A stretch of DNA of 64,000 bases from an uncultured Clostridium sp. (GCF_900547735.1 NZ_URHZ01000022.1:1-64000); one strand, 5' to 3'. Shown: positions 40,724 to 50,811, counted from the first letter of the stretch. Notes: generated by a model from the letters alone, not told the origin. Program-made: numbers and translations.

Positions 40724-43381
40724 TCAGTTTTCCTCTTTCTTCTGTCCCTGAGGAAGAATCTGCATCTGAACCGTCTTATTCTTAAGCTCCGGGTTGGAAC
40801 TCATCTCCTGCAGGATCTTACGGCCGCAGCACTGCTTGAATTTCTTGCCGGAACCGCATGGGCACGGATCGTTTGGATAAATCTTCTTTGCCTCACGCTT
40901 CTTCGGAGCCTGAACGCTGCTGTCATCCTTATTCGTTCCCGTAACCTTGGCAGCCGGTTCACGTTCTACCTTCTGCTCCACGCGGATGTGGAACAGGATA
41001 CGTACTGTGTCTTCACGGATTGCGGCAGTCATACTGTCGAACATCTCATAGCCGCTCATCTTGTACTCGACAAGAGGATCTCTCTGGCCATATGCCTGGA
41101 GGCCGATGCCCTCGCGAAGCTGATCCATATCATCAATATGAGCCATCCACTTGGCATCGATTACTTTCAGAAGAATTACGCGCTCGATCTCACGGATCTG
41201 CTCTGCTTCCGGGAATTCCGCTTCCTTCTCTTCATAGAGTTTCGTGGCGGCTTCCTTCAGCATATGCTTTAACTCGTTCTTCTTCATATCCTTCTGATCA
41301 TCGTTTAATGCGATGGTTGGAAGAGGAATAATCGGAAGCAGCAGTGAATTCAGTTCCGTCAGGTCCCAATCTTCCGTCCCCTGTTCATCAGAAATGGACA
41401 AGTCCACTGCATTTTCTACAATATCCGTAATCATCTTCATAATTACGGTTCTCATGCTCTCGCCGTTCAATACGCGGCGGCGCTCGTCGTAGATAACCTC
41501 ACGCTGCTCGTTCATAACTTCGTCGTATTTAAGCAGATTTTCACGAATACCGTAGTTATTGGTCTCGATCTTCATCTGGGCTTTCTCAATGGCATTCGAC
41601 AGCATTTTGTGCTCGATCTGCTCGTTCTCCGGCACGCCCAATGCACTGAACATACTCATCAGCTTCTCAGAACCGAAGAGACGCATCAGATCATCTTCCA
41701 GAGAAATATAGAAACGCGATTCACCCGGGTCTCCCTGACGTCCTGAACGTCCGCGTAACTGGTTGTCAATACGCCTGGACTCATGACGCTCCGTACCGAT
41801 AATCTTAAGTCCGCCGATGGCTTTCGCCTCGTCGTCCAGCTTGATATCCGTACCACGGCCGGCCATGTTGGTGGCAATGGTAACGGCGCCGTGTACACCG
41901 GCATCTGCTACGATCTCAGCCTCCAGTTCATGGAACTTGGCGTTCAGTACTTTGTGTTTGATTCCGCGTCTTGTCAGCATCTTGCTTAAAAGTTCGGAAG
42001 TCTCAATGGTAATCGTGCCGACCAGGACAGGCTGTCCCTTCTCATGGGCTGCTACCACCTCATCCACTACTGCGTGGAATTTCTCTTTCTTCGTCTTGTA
42101 AACGGCATCATCTTTATCAATACGGATTACCGGCCTGTTGGTCGGAATCACGATAACGTCCATCTGATAGATGTTACGGAACTCCTTCTCCTCAGTCTGG
42201 GCCGTACCGGTCATACCCGATTTCTTTTTAAATTTATTAAAGAAGTTCTGGAACGTAATGGTCGCCAGCGTTCTGCTCTCGCGGCGTACATTGACATGCT
42301 CTTTTGCCTCGATTGCCTGATGAAGTCCGTCGGAATAACGGCGGCCCGGCATAATACGTCCTGTAAATTCATCTACAATCAGGACCTCGTCATCTTTTAC
42401 AACGTAGTCCTTATCGCGGAACATCAGGTTGTTGGCACGCAGCGCCAGGATGATGTTATGCTGAATCTCCAGGTTCTGAGGATCGGCAAGGTTTTCAATA
42501 TGGAAGAATTCCTCTACCTTTTTAACGCCCTGCTCGGTCAGGTTGACTACCTTGTCCTTCTCATTGACAATGAAATCGCCCGACTCTTCAATCTCTTCCC
42601 CCATAATGGCGGCCATCTTCGTAAACTCGGCAGATTCTTCACCGCGTTCCAGCTGGCGTGCCAGGATGTCACAGACTTCATATAATTTAGTGGATTTACC
42701 GCTCTGTCCGGAAATGATAAGCGGTGTTCTTGCCTCATCAATCAATACGGAGTCAACCTCATCGATGATGGCATAGTCCAGATTTCTCAGAACCATCTGT
42801 TCCTTATATATAGCCATGTTGTCACGAAGGTAGTCGAAACCGAGTTCGTTGTTCGTAACATAGGTAATATCGCAGTTGTATGCCGCACGGCGCTCATCGG
42901 GCGTCATGGCATTCAGTACCACGCCGACGGAGAGTCCCAGGAATCTGTGGACCTCACCCATCCACTCGGCATCTCGTTTTGCCAGGTAATCATTGACCGT
43001 TACGATAAATACACCGTTTCCGGACAGCGCATTCAGATATGCCGGAGCCGTGGATACAAGTGTTTTACCTTCACCGGTCTTCATCTCGGCGATACGTCCC
43101 TGATGTAAAACAATACCACCAATCAACTGGACCGGGTAGTGTTCCATGTTGAGGACACGCCTTGCCGCTTCTCTGATGGTGGCAAATGCCTCCGGCAGGA
43201 TGTCGTCCAATGTTTCACCCTTCTCCAGACGCTCTTTGAACTTTCTGGTGTTGTCCTTCAGTTCTTCGTCCGTCAGCTTTTCCATCTCAGGTTTTAAAGC
43301 AACGATTTTATCCACAATGGGGTAAATCATCTTTAATTCACGCTCGCTGTGAGTTCCAAACATTTTCTCTATCAGATTCAT
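40724..43381 (-). CDS. secA: Preprotein translocase ATPase SecA
   Basis: SecA drives protein export through SecYEG. The 885-residue protein has Walker A MKTGEGKTL near residue 100, the DEAD-box variant IIDEVDSVLIDEA near 207, GTDIKLD in the second motor domain near 490, GRSGRQGDPGES near 525, and a C-terminal zinc-binding SEC-C motif CPCGSGKKFKQCC near 853 used for SecB or membrane contacts. Length is slightly above the usual 840. AGGAGAG precedes the ATG. Gene order hpf-secA-prfB matches Bacillus, except that hpf here points the other way. Confidence 0.97.
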   Translation of the reverse strand: MNLIEKMFGTHSERELKMIYPIVDKIVALKPEMEKLTDEELKDNTRKFKERLEKGETLDDILPEAFATIREAARRVLNMEHYPVQLIGGIVLHQGRIAEMKTGEGKTLVSTAPAYLNALSGNGVFIVTVNDYLAKRDAEWMGEVHRFLGLSVGVVLNAMTPDERRAAYNCDITYVTNNELGFDYLRDNMAIYKEQMVLRNLDYAIIDEVDSVLIDEARTPLIISGQSGKSTKLYEVCDILARQLERGEESAEFTKMAAIMGEEIEESGDFIVNEKDKVVNLTEQGVKKVEEFFHIENLADPQNLEIQHNIILALRANNLMFRDKDYVVKDDEVLIVDEFTGRIMPGRRYSDGLHQAIEAKEHVNVRRESRTLATITFQNFFNKFKKKSGMTGTAQTEEKEFRNIYQMDVIVIPTNRPVIRIDKDDAVYKTKKEKFHAVVDEVVAAHEKGQPVLVGTITIETSELLSKMLTRRGIKHKVLNAKFHELEAEIVADAGVHGAVTIATNMAGRGTDIKLDDEAKAIGGLKIIGTERHESRRIDNQLRGRSGRQGDPGESRFYISLEDDLMRLFGSEKLMSMFSALGVPENEQIEHKMLSNAIEKAQMKIETNNYGIRENLLKYDEVMNEQREVIYDERRRVLNGESMRTVIMKMITDIVENAVDLSISDEQGTEDWDLTELNSLLLPIIPLPTIALNDDQKDMKKNELKHMLKEAATKLYEEKEAEFPEAEQIREIERVILLKVIDAKWMAHIDDMDQLREGIGLQAYGQRDPLVEYKMSGYEMFDSMTAAIREDTVRILFHIRVEQKVEREPAAKVTGTNKDDSSVQAPKKREAKKIYPNDPCPCGSGKKFKQCCGRKILQEMSSNPELKNKTVQMQILPQGQKKEEN

Positions 43382-43480
43382 GCTTTACTCTCCTATTTTC
43401 TATCATTATTTCTATTATCATCATTGCAAGCTCTTCTATTCATGCCAAAACTGCATACTTATAGTTATACAATCTTACTT

Positions 43481-43509
43481 ATTCTAACACTAACAGGCGT
43501 TTTATTCAA
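43481..43509 (-). promoter_or_regulatory. Promoter of secA-prfB
   Basis: Minus strand: -35 TTGAAT (43509-43504), 17-nt spacer, -10 TAGAAT (43486-43481), about 100 nt before the secA ATG. Confidence 0.6.
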
Positions 43510-43532
43510 CGACTTCATAAATTTTTTACATT

Positions 43533-43750
43533 TTGTCCACATCCAATTAACGGTATCCTTATTTTTACAGTGACATAATTCGTCACATTATGGTAAACTT
43601 AGCAAATTGCACAAAAAACTTGTTCTATTCCCCAGTTATCCACATTATCCACACCGATTTCGTCGAAAATGTTGAAAAGTTATGCACACCGCACCTTGTC
43701 CATTTTAGGGGAAAAAGCAGTTATACACCGACTTATCCACATTATCCACA
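43533..43750 (+). other. DnaA-box cluster
   Basis: Four perfect boxes TTATCCACA in two direct-tandem pairs (43636-43644, 43645-43653; 43733-43741, 43742-43750), plus variants TTGTCCACA (43533-43541), TTATGCACA (43680-43688) and TTATACACC (43721-43729), all in the same orientation. The flank 43751-43990 is strongly AT-rich. No dnaA, dnaN or rpmH is in the window, so it is more likely a DnaA-binding control or titration locus than oriC. Confidence 0.8.
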
Positions 43751-43967
43751 TCTTTTTTATGTTTATCATCATCTTTCCCCATCCAAAGTTCCCTATCCGT
43801 TTTTTTGTGTATATCTCATAAACTTGCATATTTCGACAAAAAATACAAAGATTAGCCTTGACAGAATTTCTTTGTTTTAAACCGTTTTGCAATGGTTTTT
43901 TCTACAAATAATTTAAACTTTTTAGAAAAAATTAACAATAATTGTCTCGACAATTTTACTTTCATCA

Positions 43968-43996
43968 TTGAATTTATTGAATAAAAGTGGTATACT
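43968..43996 (+). promoter_or_regulatory. Promoter of hpf
   Basis: -35 TTGAAT (43968-43973), 17-nt spacer, -10 TATACT (43991-43996). A small inverted repeat ATTGTC-TC-GACAAT lies just upstream at 43941-43954. Confidence 0.7.
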
Positions 43997-44027
43997 ATAA
44001 ACATCCCAAGAAAAAGGAGCGATGTGT

Positions 44028-44555
44028 ATGCGTTATAAGATTACTGGAAGAAATATTAATGTTACCCCGGGGTTAAAGGCAGCAGTTGAGGAGAAAATCG
44101 GCAAATTAGAAAGATACTTCAATCAGGACACAGAAGCAATTGTCACATTAAGCGTTGAAAAAGAACGTCAGAAAATTGAAGTTACCATCCCTGTAAAAGG
44201 CACTATCATCCGTGCAGAGCAGGAAAGTAACGATATGTACGTATCCATTGATTTGGTAGAAGAAATTATCGAGCGCCAGCTCAAAAAATATAAGAACAAG
44301 ATTGTCGACAAAAAACAGGCCGCCATCGCTTTCTCCGATTATTTTATGAATGAAGAATACGAATCAGATGATGAAGTAAAGATTGTCAAAGTGAAACGAT
44401 TTGCAATGAAACCGATGGACCCCGAAGAGGCATGTGTACAGATGGAACTTCTCGGACATGCATTCTACGTATTCTTAAACTCCGAGACCGAGCAGGTCAA
44501 TGTAGTTTACAAGAGAAAAGGCAACACCTACGGACTGATCGAGCCGGAGTTCTAA
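44028..44555 (+). CDS. hpf: Ribosome hibernation promoting factor, long form
   Basis: Long HPF binds the 30S decoding region and pairs ribosomes into inactive 100S dimers in slow growth. The 175-residue protein has the N-terminal S30AE/HPF domain (about 1-100, beginning MRYKITGRNINVTPGLK) and the C-terminal dimerisation domain (about 120-175, IVKVKRFAMKPMDPEEAC..., ending in GLIEPEF). The start at 44028 is preferred since GGAG is 8 nt upstream; an ATG at 44022 is only 2 nt away. It is divergent from secA across the DnaA-box region. Confidence 0.95.
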   Translation: MRYKITGRNINVTPGLKAAVEEKIGKLERYFNQDTEAIVTLSVEKERQKIEVTIPVKGTIIRAEQESNDMYVSIDLVEEIIERQLKKYKNKIVDKKQAAIAFSDYFMNEEYESDDEVKIVKVKRFAMKPMDPEEACVQMELLGHAFYVFLNSETEQVNVVYKRKGNTYGLIEPEF

Positions 44556-44617
44556 CATCCGCTCTGATACTTTGAAAACAGAATCGGTACAAGCCTGACC
44601 CAGAATTGGGACAGACT

Positions 44618-44661
44618 GCAAAAGAGGAGAGAACCATGAATGTGGCTCTCTCCTCTTTTGC
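44618..44661. terminator. Two-way terminator between hpf and the DUF5057 gene
   Basis: GCAAAAGAGGAGAGA (44618-44632) pairs with TCTCTCCTCTTTTGC (44647-44661); the loop adds CCA/TGG pairs. It ends 13 nt before the DUF5057 stop and 63 nt after the hpf stop, so it can serve both convergent genes and close the pilus operon. Confidence 0.85.
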
Positions 44662-44673
44662 TGCGGCTGACAG

Positions 44674-47600
44674 CTAATCAAGCTCGAATAAATTCCGTTT
44701 TACAAAACGTATCTCCGCATATATGCTGTCCGGCCTGAGTGTTCCCGTCTCCGCTGCCTTTGGACCGATTATCATCGTCATCCCGTCCATGTCGTCCGGG
44801 ATTTTTCCGTCTCCTTTATCCCCTGTAAAACGAAGCGTATACCAGATATCACTTGCCCCGCTTCCCATGCTGCCCTTTGTTCCCTGCTCCCCTGCAATCT
44901 TGACAACGGGGAAGTTCGAAACACCGTTTTCCTCCGGAAGGCCTGTCAATGTGTATACTGTCTCATCGAACTCATTCACCGCCGGCAGGCCGTTTTCTGC
45001 CTTTTCACCCTTTTTACCAATTGTAAGCGGTGTTGTCTCACCGTCCGCAGCACTTATTTTCTGGACGCGGAAGGAAAGCTCCAGCGTCTCGTCATACTCA
45101 TCGTAATAACAGGTATAACGGTTCGGCGCCCCGGCATCCTGGGCCAGCTCAATGCCGGAAACAGTTCCCCCCTCCCGGACTACGGTATCGTAGTAGGTGG
45201 TTTCTTCTGTTTCGCTGTTGAGGGCGGCGTAGATGGTGTTGATGAAGAGTTTCATTTCCATGTCGGGAACGAGCTGCGCATCATCGGAATCTGTGCCCTC
45301 TGTCACATCGTAGAGAGAAAAACCGGTGTAATAAATTTTGCCTTTGGAGTAGAGGTAATAGTTATTTCTTGCATCCCTGACGGTTGTGTCGAAGTATTTC
45401 GACTCGTCATCTTTACCCGAACCTGCAAATGTATACCAGACGGTCACATCATCAATTTTCCCCTTCCCAAGCTCCCTTTCCAGGTCAAGCTGGTAGTAGG
45501 GCGCATGATTTTTGGCAACCTTTACTTTCGCTTCGGAAACCTCGTCGAAAATCATAAAGGGATATAATCCGATTTGTCCTTCATTCAAAGGTTCAATATA
45601 CTCCGTACGCGGTTTTACTCCTAATGCGAGATTCAATGAGAGCTGTGTGTTATACGGCGAGGCCGTGTTGACTAATGATGCATAACTGCTGCCCTCTTTC
45701 GGAATAAACGCATACTCTAACAGGGCTCCGTTGGTAAATCCCTGCAGTTCTTCTATCTCGGTCCAGCGTCTGCTGCTGCCTTTGTCTCTTTTGTCTTTGG
45801 GTTTTATATCTGTGGTTATGGCAAAGCGATCCATACCCACGGTGTATCTGAGTTTTTGAGTGAATAAATAATTCCATGCGTTTTGAGATGGATATAAGGA
45901 ATCTCCTTTTCCTGCTACATTGTTCAGCACGTACTTAGTTTCGACCGGATTTGCACTGTCTCCGGCGACTTTTTTCTGCCACACATAACCATATAAGTTA
46001 GTAACGTCTTCCTCCAACCGGATCGCTAAATAGTCTTTTCCATTAGACTTAAACTTATAATATGTATCTCCTGCTATTTTAATTGGGTTCTTTTCATCTA
46101 CAATATCTTTGGAAATCGCTTCGTAACTCCCCAGTGCCGAATGCAGGTCTTTTACATTAAAAGAATTCCTTCCAATAGTAGTCGTCTGAAGATTGCCATT
46201 ACTCTTTTCATACAATGCTCTTAATTCATCTTCTGTTACATAACCAGTATGTGCGTAATAATAATAAACCCAACTCCATGTGCGGTAAATCATACTTCCA
46301 AATTTCTCATAGAAGTCATATGCCGAAACCGAAACATTCTTTTCTCCTGTCGTCTTTACGGATCTTCCCCCACCATTTATCCAGTCAGCAGAAGATATAT
46401 TCCACCCTATGTACAAATCAGAAATTTGTCTTCCGTCATTTGCATCAGTCGGCCTTATAACTGCTTTATAGGACCCTGCTTGTTCGACCACTGAATGTAA
46501 TCCTTCCGGATCGAGGTAAACAGTTCCTTCTCCTATGTTATGATTATTATCTTTCCACTCTTTCTCATTTTTCCCTAAATAGTCGTTATACTGTTCTTCA
46601 CTGATAAGCACTCTCTTATAATTCGGGTTGGATTCAGTTGGCTTTTCCTGCTGCCCTTCCTGGATTGTCATATTGCGGTAATAATAATCCACTTCTTCAG
46701 GAGCGTAATAGTTCTCTGAGTTGACATACGAAAAAGCATCCCCTGTAAAAATAATTGGTTTTTTTAACTCTTCTGAGTAACTCTTTAAAACCTTTTCAGC
46801 CTCCTTCGTATCCAGATCAATTATATCTCCCTTCAATTCAGAAGAAAAATCGGTACCGACCACAATTAAATCATAACTGGATAATGTGGTTGGATTTATT
46901 TCCCCACCTGCGCAAGCCGCGGCAAAATCGCCCTCAGATATCGTTTCAAAATCGCCGTTTTCAAAATCGAAATGATACTCACCGCCATTTTGTTCCGCTT
47001 CTTCTATCAATCGGGTAAATTGGGGATTTTTATCCAGCGTTTTTCCTCCAATCGTATCCGAGTATGGTGTAATCTGAAGTACTTTTACATCTTTCTTTTT
47101 CAAATCCGGCCGCATGTATCCGGTCCACACACTATAAAGAGGATTCTTTTTGTCAAGTGTGGATACTTTCACTTGAAACTGACATATTTCTTCGATTGAA
47201 TCGACCGGCATAGGTGTCGTATAGCGTCCTGTGATCCTGGCTCCCTCCACAGTATAATCATTTGGAGACAAATCCGCAAAACGGCAGGTAAAAACCTGAT
47301 CGTTTTTAATAGATGCACTGGCATTATTATGTGCCCCCGGCTTTCCTGAAGTGGATGCTCCATCTCCTTCTTCATCAAAATAACCGTCACCATTGCGATC
47401 CACGATAATTTTCATGATAATATTTTCGGCTTTGTCCCCCAGGGGCATTTCAATTGCATAGTCAAATGTCAGCGTATTCGATTTAGCTAAAGTATTCAAC
47501 TCCGGCCTTGTATCCGAATTCCACCCCTTCTGTATAACCGCAGTTACAACTTCATCATTCTCATCTTTTATAAGCTCAGAATCCTTAATAATAACAGAAC

Positions 47601-49986
47601 TCTTAAAATCTTTTTTTAAATCTACTGTTTTCGTAGTTGGATTTGTTATCTTTGAATCCATCAATATCAGCTTATCAAAATAAGACTTATCCAGGCTTTT
47701 ATTGTAGTAATCCTTTACATCTTCTATCCCATATAGTGCAAAAAGCAATCTGGAATCAATATCACATTCCGCATTATATGGGTTATTGTTCATATCGATC
47801 CATTCGAACTCATTGATTTGTTTCTCAGCATCAGTGCTAAGCTGTTCTGTAATTATAACCGGCTGTCCCGATTTTACAAATTCTGCTAATTGCTTTTGCA
47901 TAAATTGGGTCACATCATCGCCGCTGAATCTCGCCTTACTTACTGTAGTGTCTGCCCCCAATGCTTGAAGTTCTAAAGATAATTCTACGTTTTTAAGAAA
48001 ATACTCTCCCGGCAATTTACTCCATTTTTCGCGTAATAATGGATTCCAGTTCGTGCTGCCGCTGCCTGTTAGAGGATAAGAGCCTGTATTTAATGATACT
48101 CCTGATGTTTTCTTAGTTATATCAATATCAAATCTTTCTTTAGTTGTATAGTCATTTACAAGTAGACCATTGATTAAAGTCTGAGGAATAATTGCATCAT
48201 CGGAAAAGCCGTTACTACGGTACTTTACACTCTTTGAACCGCCGCCACCAGATGAATTCAGCAGCGATGCGTCATCTCCTATAAGTATCAAGTCATACTC
48301 TGCGACGAGATCTACCGCCATACCATTCAAAGTATTCGGCGTTACGTATGTAACTGATATGTCATCCTCGTCAACTCCAATTGCCGTTGCAAGTTTTGGA
48401 AGGTTGCCCGGTACTGAAAGCCAATAATTATTACATGGCTCTATTTCCAATACCTTAACAGAGCCATCTGTTGCATCTTCCGGTGGCCCGTCAGGTGTTA
48501 CAACACCTCCAAGCAAAATCTCTTCAACATCTATCTGATGCTTAGAACTGTCTGCTAAAAGAACCGGTACAAAGGGATAACTTATCCAACCTTCCATATA
48601 GCGTATTACATTATCCCACTCTGTTTTTCCGCTATACCCTCCATTATGCAGCACGTCATACCCAACTTCATATTTATCTTCGAGCTTACAAATCTGCTTT
48701 TTTTCGTACTTTGTCCGGCATTCGACAAACCACTGATACTCCGATTCTGTAATTTTGCCTGCATTGTCTTCCTTATCTCTCAGAAGTTTTGCATATTTTA
48801 AAATATCATCCCATAAATCAGAATCTATAAACTGATAAAACTGCTCATTTGACTGATTGGCCATTGTTCTAAAGTTATTTAGAAATGTTTTCAAGGCACC
48901 TGAAGGAGAATATTTGTCTGATGGATTATAAATAAAATATTTTAGTTTCTCAAAACCATCTACAAAACTTGTGCGGTTAAGTAAAAGTGCATCATAAAAT
49001 AACTGTTCGTTCCAAACTACCTGTCCATTAAAACTCCCCGTAGTGAGCCCGTTCCCGTTGACTGCAGTAGTAATCATTTTACTGATTCCATCATCAACAT
49101 ATGCTTTTCTGGTCAGTTTAGATAGGAGTAAAATTAATTTGTCTATATTATTTTCTGCATTCCCTGAGGTTTTTTCTGACGCAACAATAGTCGCCTTGTT
49201 ATTTGTATATGCATGATCTAAGATAGCCAGTACCACGTCCCATTGCATATCCATTGACTTCCATGTCACGCCATTATCTTTTGATATCTGTCCTTCGTAA
49301 ACAGCTTGTCCTCCATCCAAAGGGCTAATGACCGCTCCATTCTCTGTCCTCAACATAACGGCAGGATTGTTATATTTCCAATAAACGTACAGAGGAGTTT
49401 TACTGTAACCATTATATTTATATGCAGTTTCATTACTTTGCACCACGACCAAATCTGCTGACTTTACGTCTTGAACCGTTACATCACACGCACTTTTGGA
49501 TTGAACTTTCACTTTACCCGACCAATCGTCCGGATTACCACTATCTCTGCAGAGAATCTGCTTAACAAAAGTATCTTGGTTGCTATAGCTTTTATTTTGA
49601 ACCTCTCTTACCAGGCCTGAAAATTTAAAATCAATATCAAATGTATTGTCCTGATTCGTATTCTCCCAATAATGTTTCTCATCATTAGCAGCCTCGTGAT
49701 ACAGTCTGATTTTCTCTGCCGATACCGGTTCCTGGCCGCTAACAGTATATCCCCACTGTCCCTGACCTTCATATGGCACAATTTCTAAAACCACAAACGG
49801 ATGTTCCTTACTATATTTAGTCGGATCTATTCCGGCCTGGGCTTCCTGAAACCATCCTGGAACAAGCGCGATCCCTCCAGCCAGCACGCAAATCGACAGA
49901 ATCACAGCCAGAACCTTCCATACCGTATGCAGTTTTTTCCCATCTATCGGGAATTTGTTTTTCTTTTTCTGTACACGAACTTCCAT
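44674..49986 (-). CDS. Giant DUF5057 envelope protein of the pilus operon
   Basis: A 1770-residue protein whose name-giving domain DUF5057 has no known function. It has a basic N-terminus and one membrane anchor or signal segment (about residues 22-42), then a very long extracellular part. I see three related modules starting VLEIVP (66-71), VLEIEP (512-517) and VLQITP (969-974), each followed by a hydrophobic Asp strand (ADLVVVQS, YDLILIGDD, YDLIVVGTD) as in Rossmann- or ThuA-like folds. A DRNGDGYFDEEG stretch (863-874) resembles a calcium-binding EF-hand loop. Its ATG overlaps the stop of a minor pilin gene by one base, and it ends the pilus operon; a pilus-linked adhesin or tip/assembly protein is a fair guess. 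Confidence 0.82.
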   Translation of the reverse strand: MEVRVQKKKNKFPIDGKKLHTVWKVLAVILSICVLAGGIALVPGWFQEAQAGIDPTKYSKEHPFVVLEIVPYEGQGQWGYTVSGQEPVSAEKIRLYHEAANDEKHYWENTNQDNTFDIDFKFSGLVREVQNKSYSNQDTFVKQILCRDSGNPDDWSGKVKVQSKSACDVTVQDVKSADLVVVQSNETAYKYNGYSKTPLYVYWKYNNPAVMLRTENGAVISPLDGGQAVYEGQISKDNGVTWKSMDMQWDVVLAILDHAYTNNKATIVASEKTSGNAENNIDKLILLLSKLTRKAYVDDGISKMITTAVNGNGLTTGSFNGQVVWNEQLFYDALLLNRTSFVDGFEKLKYFIYNPSDKYSPSGALKTFLNNFRTMANQSNEQFYQFIDSDLWDDILKYAKLLRDKEDNAGKITESEYQWFVECRTKYEKKQICKLEDKYEVGYDVLHNGGYSGKTEWDNVIRYMEGWISYPFVPVLLADSSKHQIDVEEILLGGVVTPDGPPEDATDGSVKVLEIEPCNNYWLSVPGNLPKLATAIGVDEDDISVTYVTPNTLNGMAVDLVAEYDLILIGDDASLLNSSGGGGSKSVKYRSNGFSDDAIIPQTLINGLLVNDYTTKERFDIDITKKTSGVSLNTGSYPLTGSGSTNWNPLLREKWSKLPGEYFLKNVELSLELQALGADTTVSKARFSGDDVTQFMQKQLAEFVKSGQPVIITEQLSTDAEKQINEFEWIDMNNNPYNAECDIDSRLLFALYGIEDVKDYYNKSLDKSYFDKLILMDSKITNPTTKTVDLKKDFKSSVIIKDSELIKDENDEVVTAVIQKGWNSDTRPELNTLAKSNTLTFDYAIEMPLGDKAENIIMKIIVDRNGDGYFDEEGDGASTSGKPGAHNNASASIKNDQVFTCRFADLSPNDYTVEGARITGRYTTPMPVDSIEEICQFQVKVSTLDKKNPLYSVWTGYMRPDLKKKDVKVLQITPYSDTIGGKTLDKNPQFTRLIEEAEQNGGEYHFDFENGDFETISEGDFAAACAGGEINPTTLSSYDLIVVGTDFSSELKGDIIDLDTKEAEKVLKSYSEELKKPIIFTGDAFSYVNSENYYAPEEVDYYYRNMTIQEGQQEKPTESNPNYKRVLISEEQYNDYLGKNEKEWKDNNHNIGEGTVYLDPEGLHSVVEQAGSYKAVIRPTDANDGRQISDLYIGWNISSADWINGGGRSVKTTGEKNVSVSAYDFYEKFGSMIYRTWSWVYYYYAHTGYVTEDELRALYEKSNGNLQTTTIGRNSFNVKDLHSALGSYEAISKDIVDEKNPIKIAGDTYYKFKSNGKDYLAIRLEEDVTNLYGYVWQKKVAGDSANPVETKYVLNNVAGKGDSLYPSQNAWNYLFTQKLRYTVGMDRFAITTDIKPKDKRDKGSSRRWTEIEELQGFTNGALLEYAFIPKEGSSYASLVNTASPYNTQLSLNLALGVKPRTEYIEPLNEGQIGLYPFMIFDEVSEAKVKVAKNHAPYYQLDLERELGKGKIDDVTVWYTFAGSGKDDESKYFDTTVRDARNNYYLYSKGKIYYTGFSLYDVTEGTDSDDAQLVPDMEMKLFINTIYAALNSETEETTYYDTVVREGGTVSGIELAQDAGAPNRYTCYYDEYDETLELSFRVQKISAADGETTPLTIGKKGEKAENGLPAVNEFDETVYTLTGLPEENGVSNFPVVKIAGEQGTKGSMGSGASDIWYTLRFTGDKGDGKIPDDMDGMTMIIGPKAAETGTLRPDSIYAEIRFVKRNLFELD

Positions 49987-50780
49987 TACTGCCTCCCATC
50001 CCCGCCGTCACTGCTGCCGTTCCACCACAGCACAGCCAGCTTGTTTCTTGGAGTCGCACTGGTATCTACGGAATAGCTCTTACTGTCCAGATATTGGAAT
50101 GTGATTGCAAAATCCACAGTTACTTTTCCTTCAGTTTTATAAAAATACCCTGCGTCACCGATCCGCTCTTCCTGTGTCAGTACAGGATAAATCGTAAACT
50201 TCAGTTCCTGCACCTTATCGCTGATCAGGTATTCCCGTCCTTTGCCCGCGTTTTCTTCAAATGCTTTCCTTACCGTATCAGGAGAAAGCGCTCCCAGAGA
50301 CTGGAGCTTCTCTTCCTGCCCGTCTTCTTCCTCGCCGTCTTCCTCTCCGGTTGAATTTGGTTCTTCCAATGCACCGGAGTCCTCTTCCGCAAGAAAGCTG
50401 CTGTTTTGATACAGACAGTTCGTTTCCTTATTAAACCATAACATTTCACCGCTGAATTTCGCCTTCCCGGCCGCCTCCGTCACTTCACCGGTAAACAGAT
50501 AGGTTCCTTTCTCCCCTTCGTTGAGGTACAAGGACCTGGCTCCCATCACGGTATTGCTGATTCTCCGGCTGACGGTCTGGCTTTCTGTCTGAATATTGGA
50601 ATAGGAAATCGCAGAGCGGTAAAGGCGGGTGGAGCTGCCGAACAGGGACGTCATCATTAGTCCGACAATTGCCATAACCGAGATGCCTACTAAAAGCTCT
50701 ATCAGCGTAAATCCTTTATTTGCATTCTTCCGGCTCTTTTTCCCGGCCATTAATGCCGCTTTTATTTCTGCTTTCTCCAT
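49986..50780 (-). CDS. Minor pilin-like protein (prepilin-type N-terminus, PilW-like)
   Basis: A 264-residue protein with a long basic leader (about 23 residues) ending in NKG, then FTLIELLVGISVM, the class III signal cut by PilD before the phenylalanine, with Glu at +5. The first 30 mature residues form the pilin helix. The rest holds an acidic low-complexity part (EEDGEEEDGQEEK, about 140-155) and a beta-rich end. Probably a minor pilin priming or capping the pilus. It overlaps the DUF5057 start by one base (TAATG), so the two are translationally coupled. Confidence 0.88.
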   Translation of the reverse strand: MEKAEIKAALMAGKKSRKNANKGFTLIELLVGISVMAIVGLMMTSLFGSSTRLYRSAISYSNIQTESQTVSRRISNTVMGARSLYLNEGEKGTYLFTGEVTEAAGKAKFSGEMLWFNKETNCLYQNSSFLAEEDSGALEEPNSTGEEDGEEEDGQEEKLQSLGALSPDTVRKAFEENAGKGREYLISDKVQELKFTIYPVLTQEERIGDAGYFYKTEGKVTVDFAITFQYLDSKSYSVDTSATPRNKLAVLWWNGSSDGGDGRQ

Positions 50781-50811
50781 GCCGTCCCTCCTTTCCTTCT
50801 CTGTTTATTCC

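Noticed and set aside
43533..44021. This region as the chromosomal oriC
   Set aside because: The boxes fit, but dnaA, dnaN, rpmH and gyrase genes are missing and gene orientation does not switch here. Kept as a DnaA-box cluster instead.
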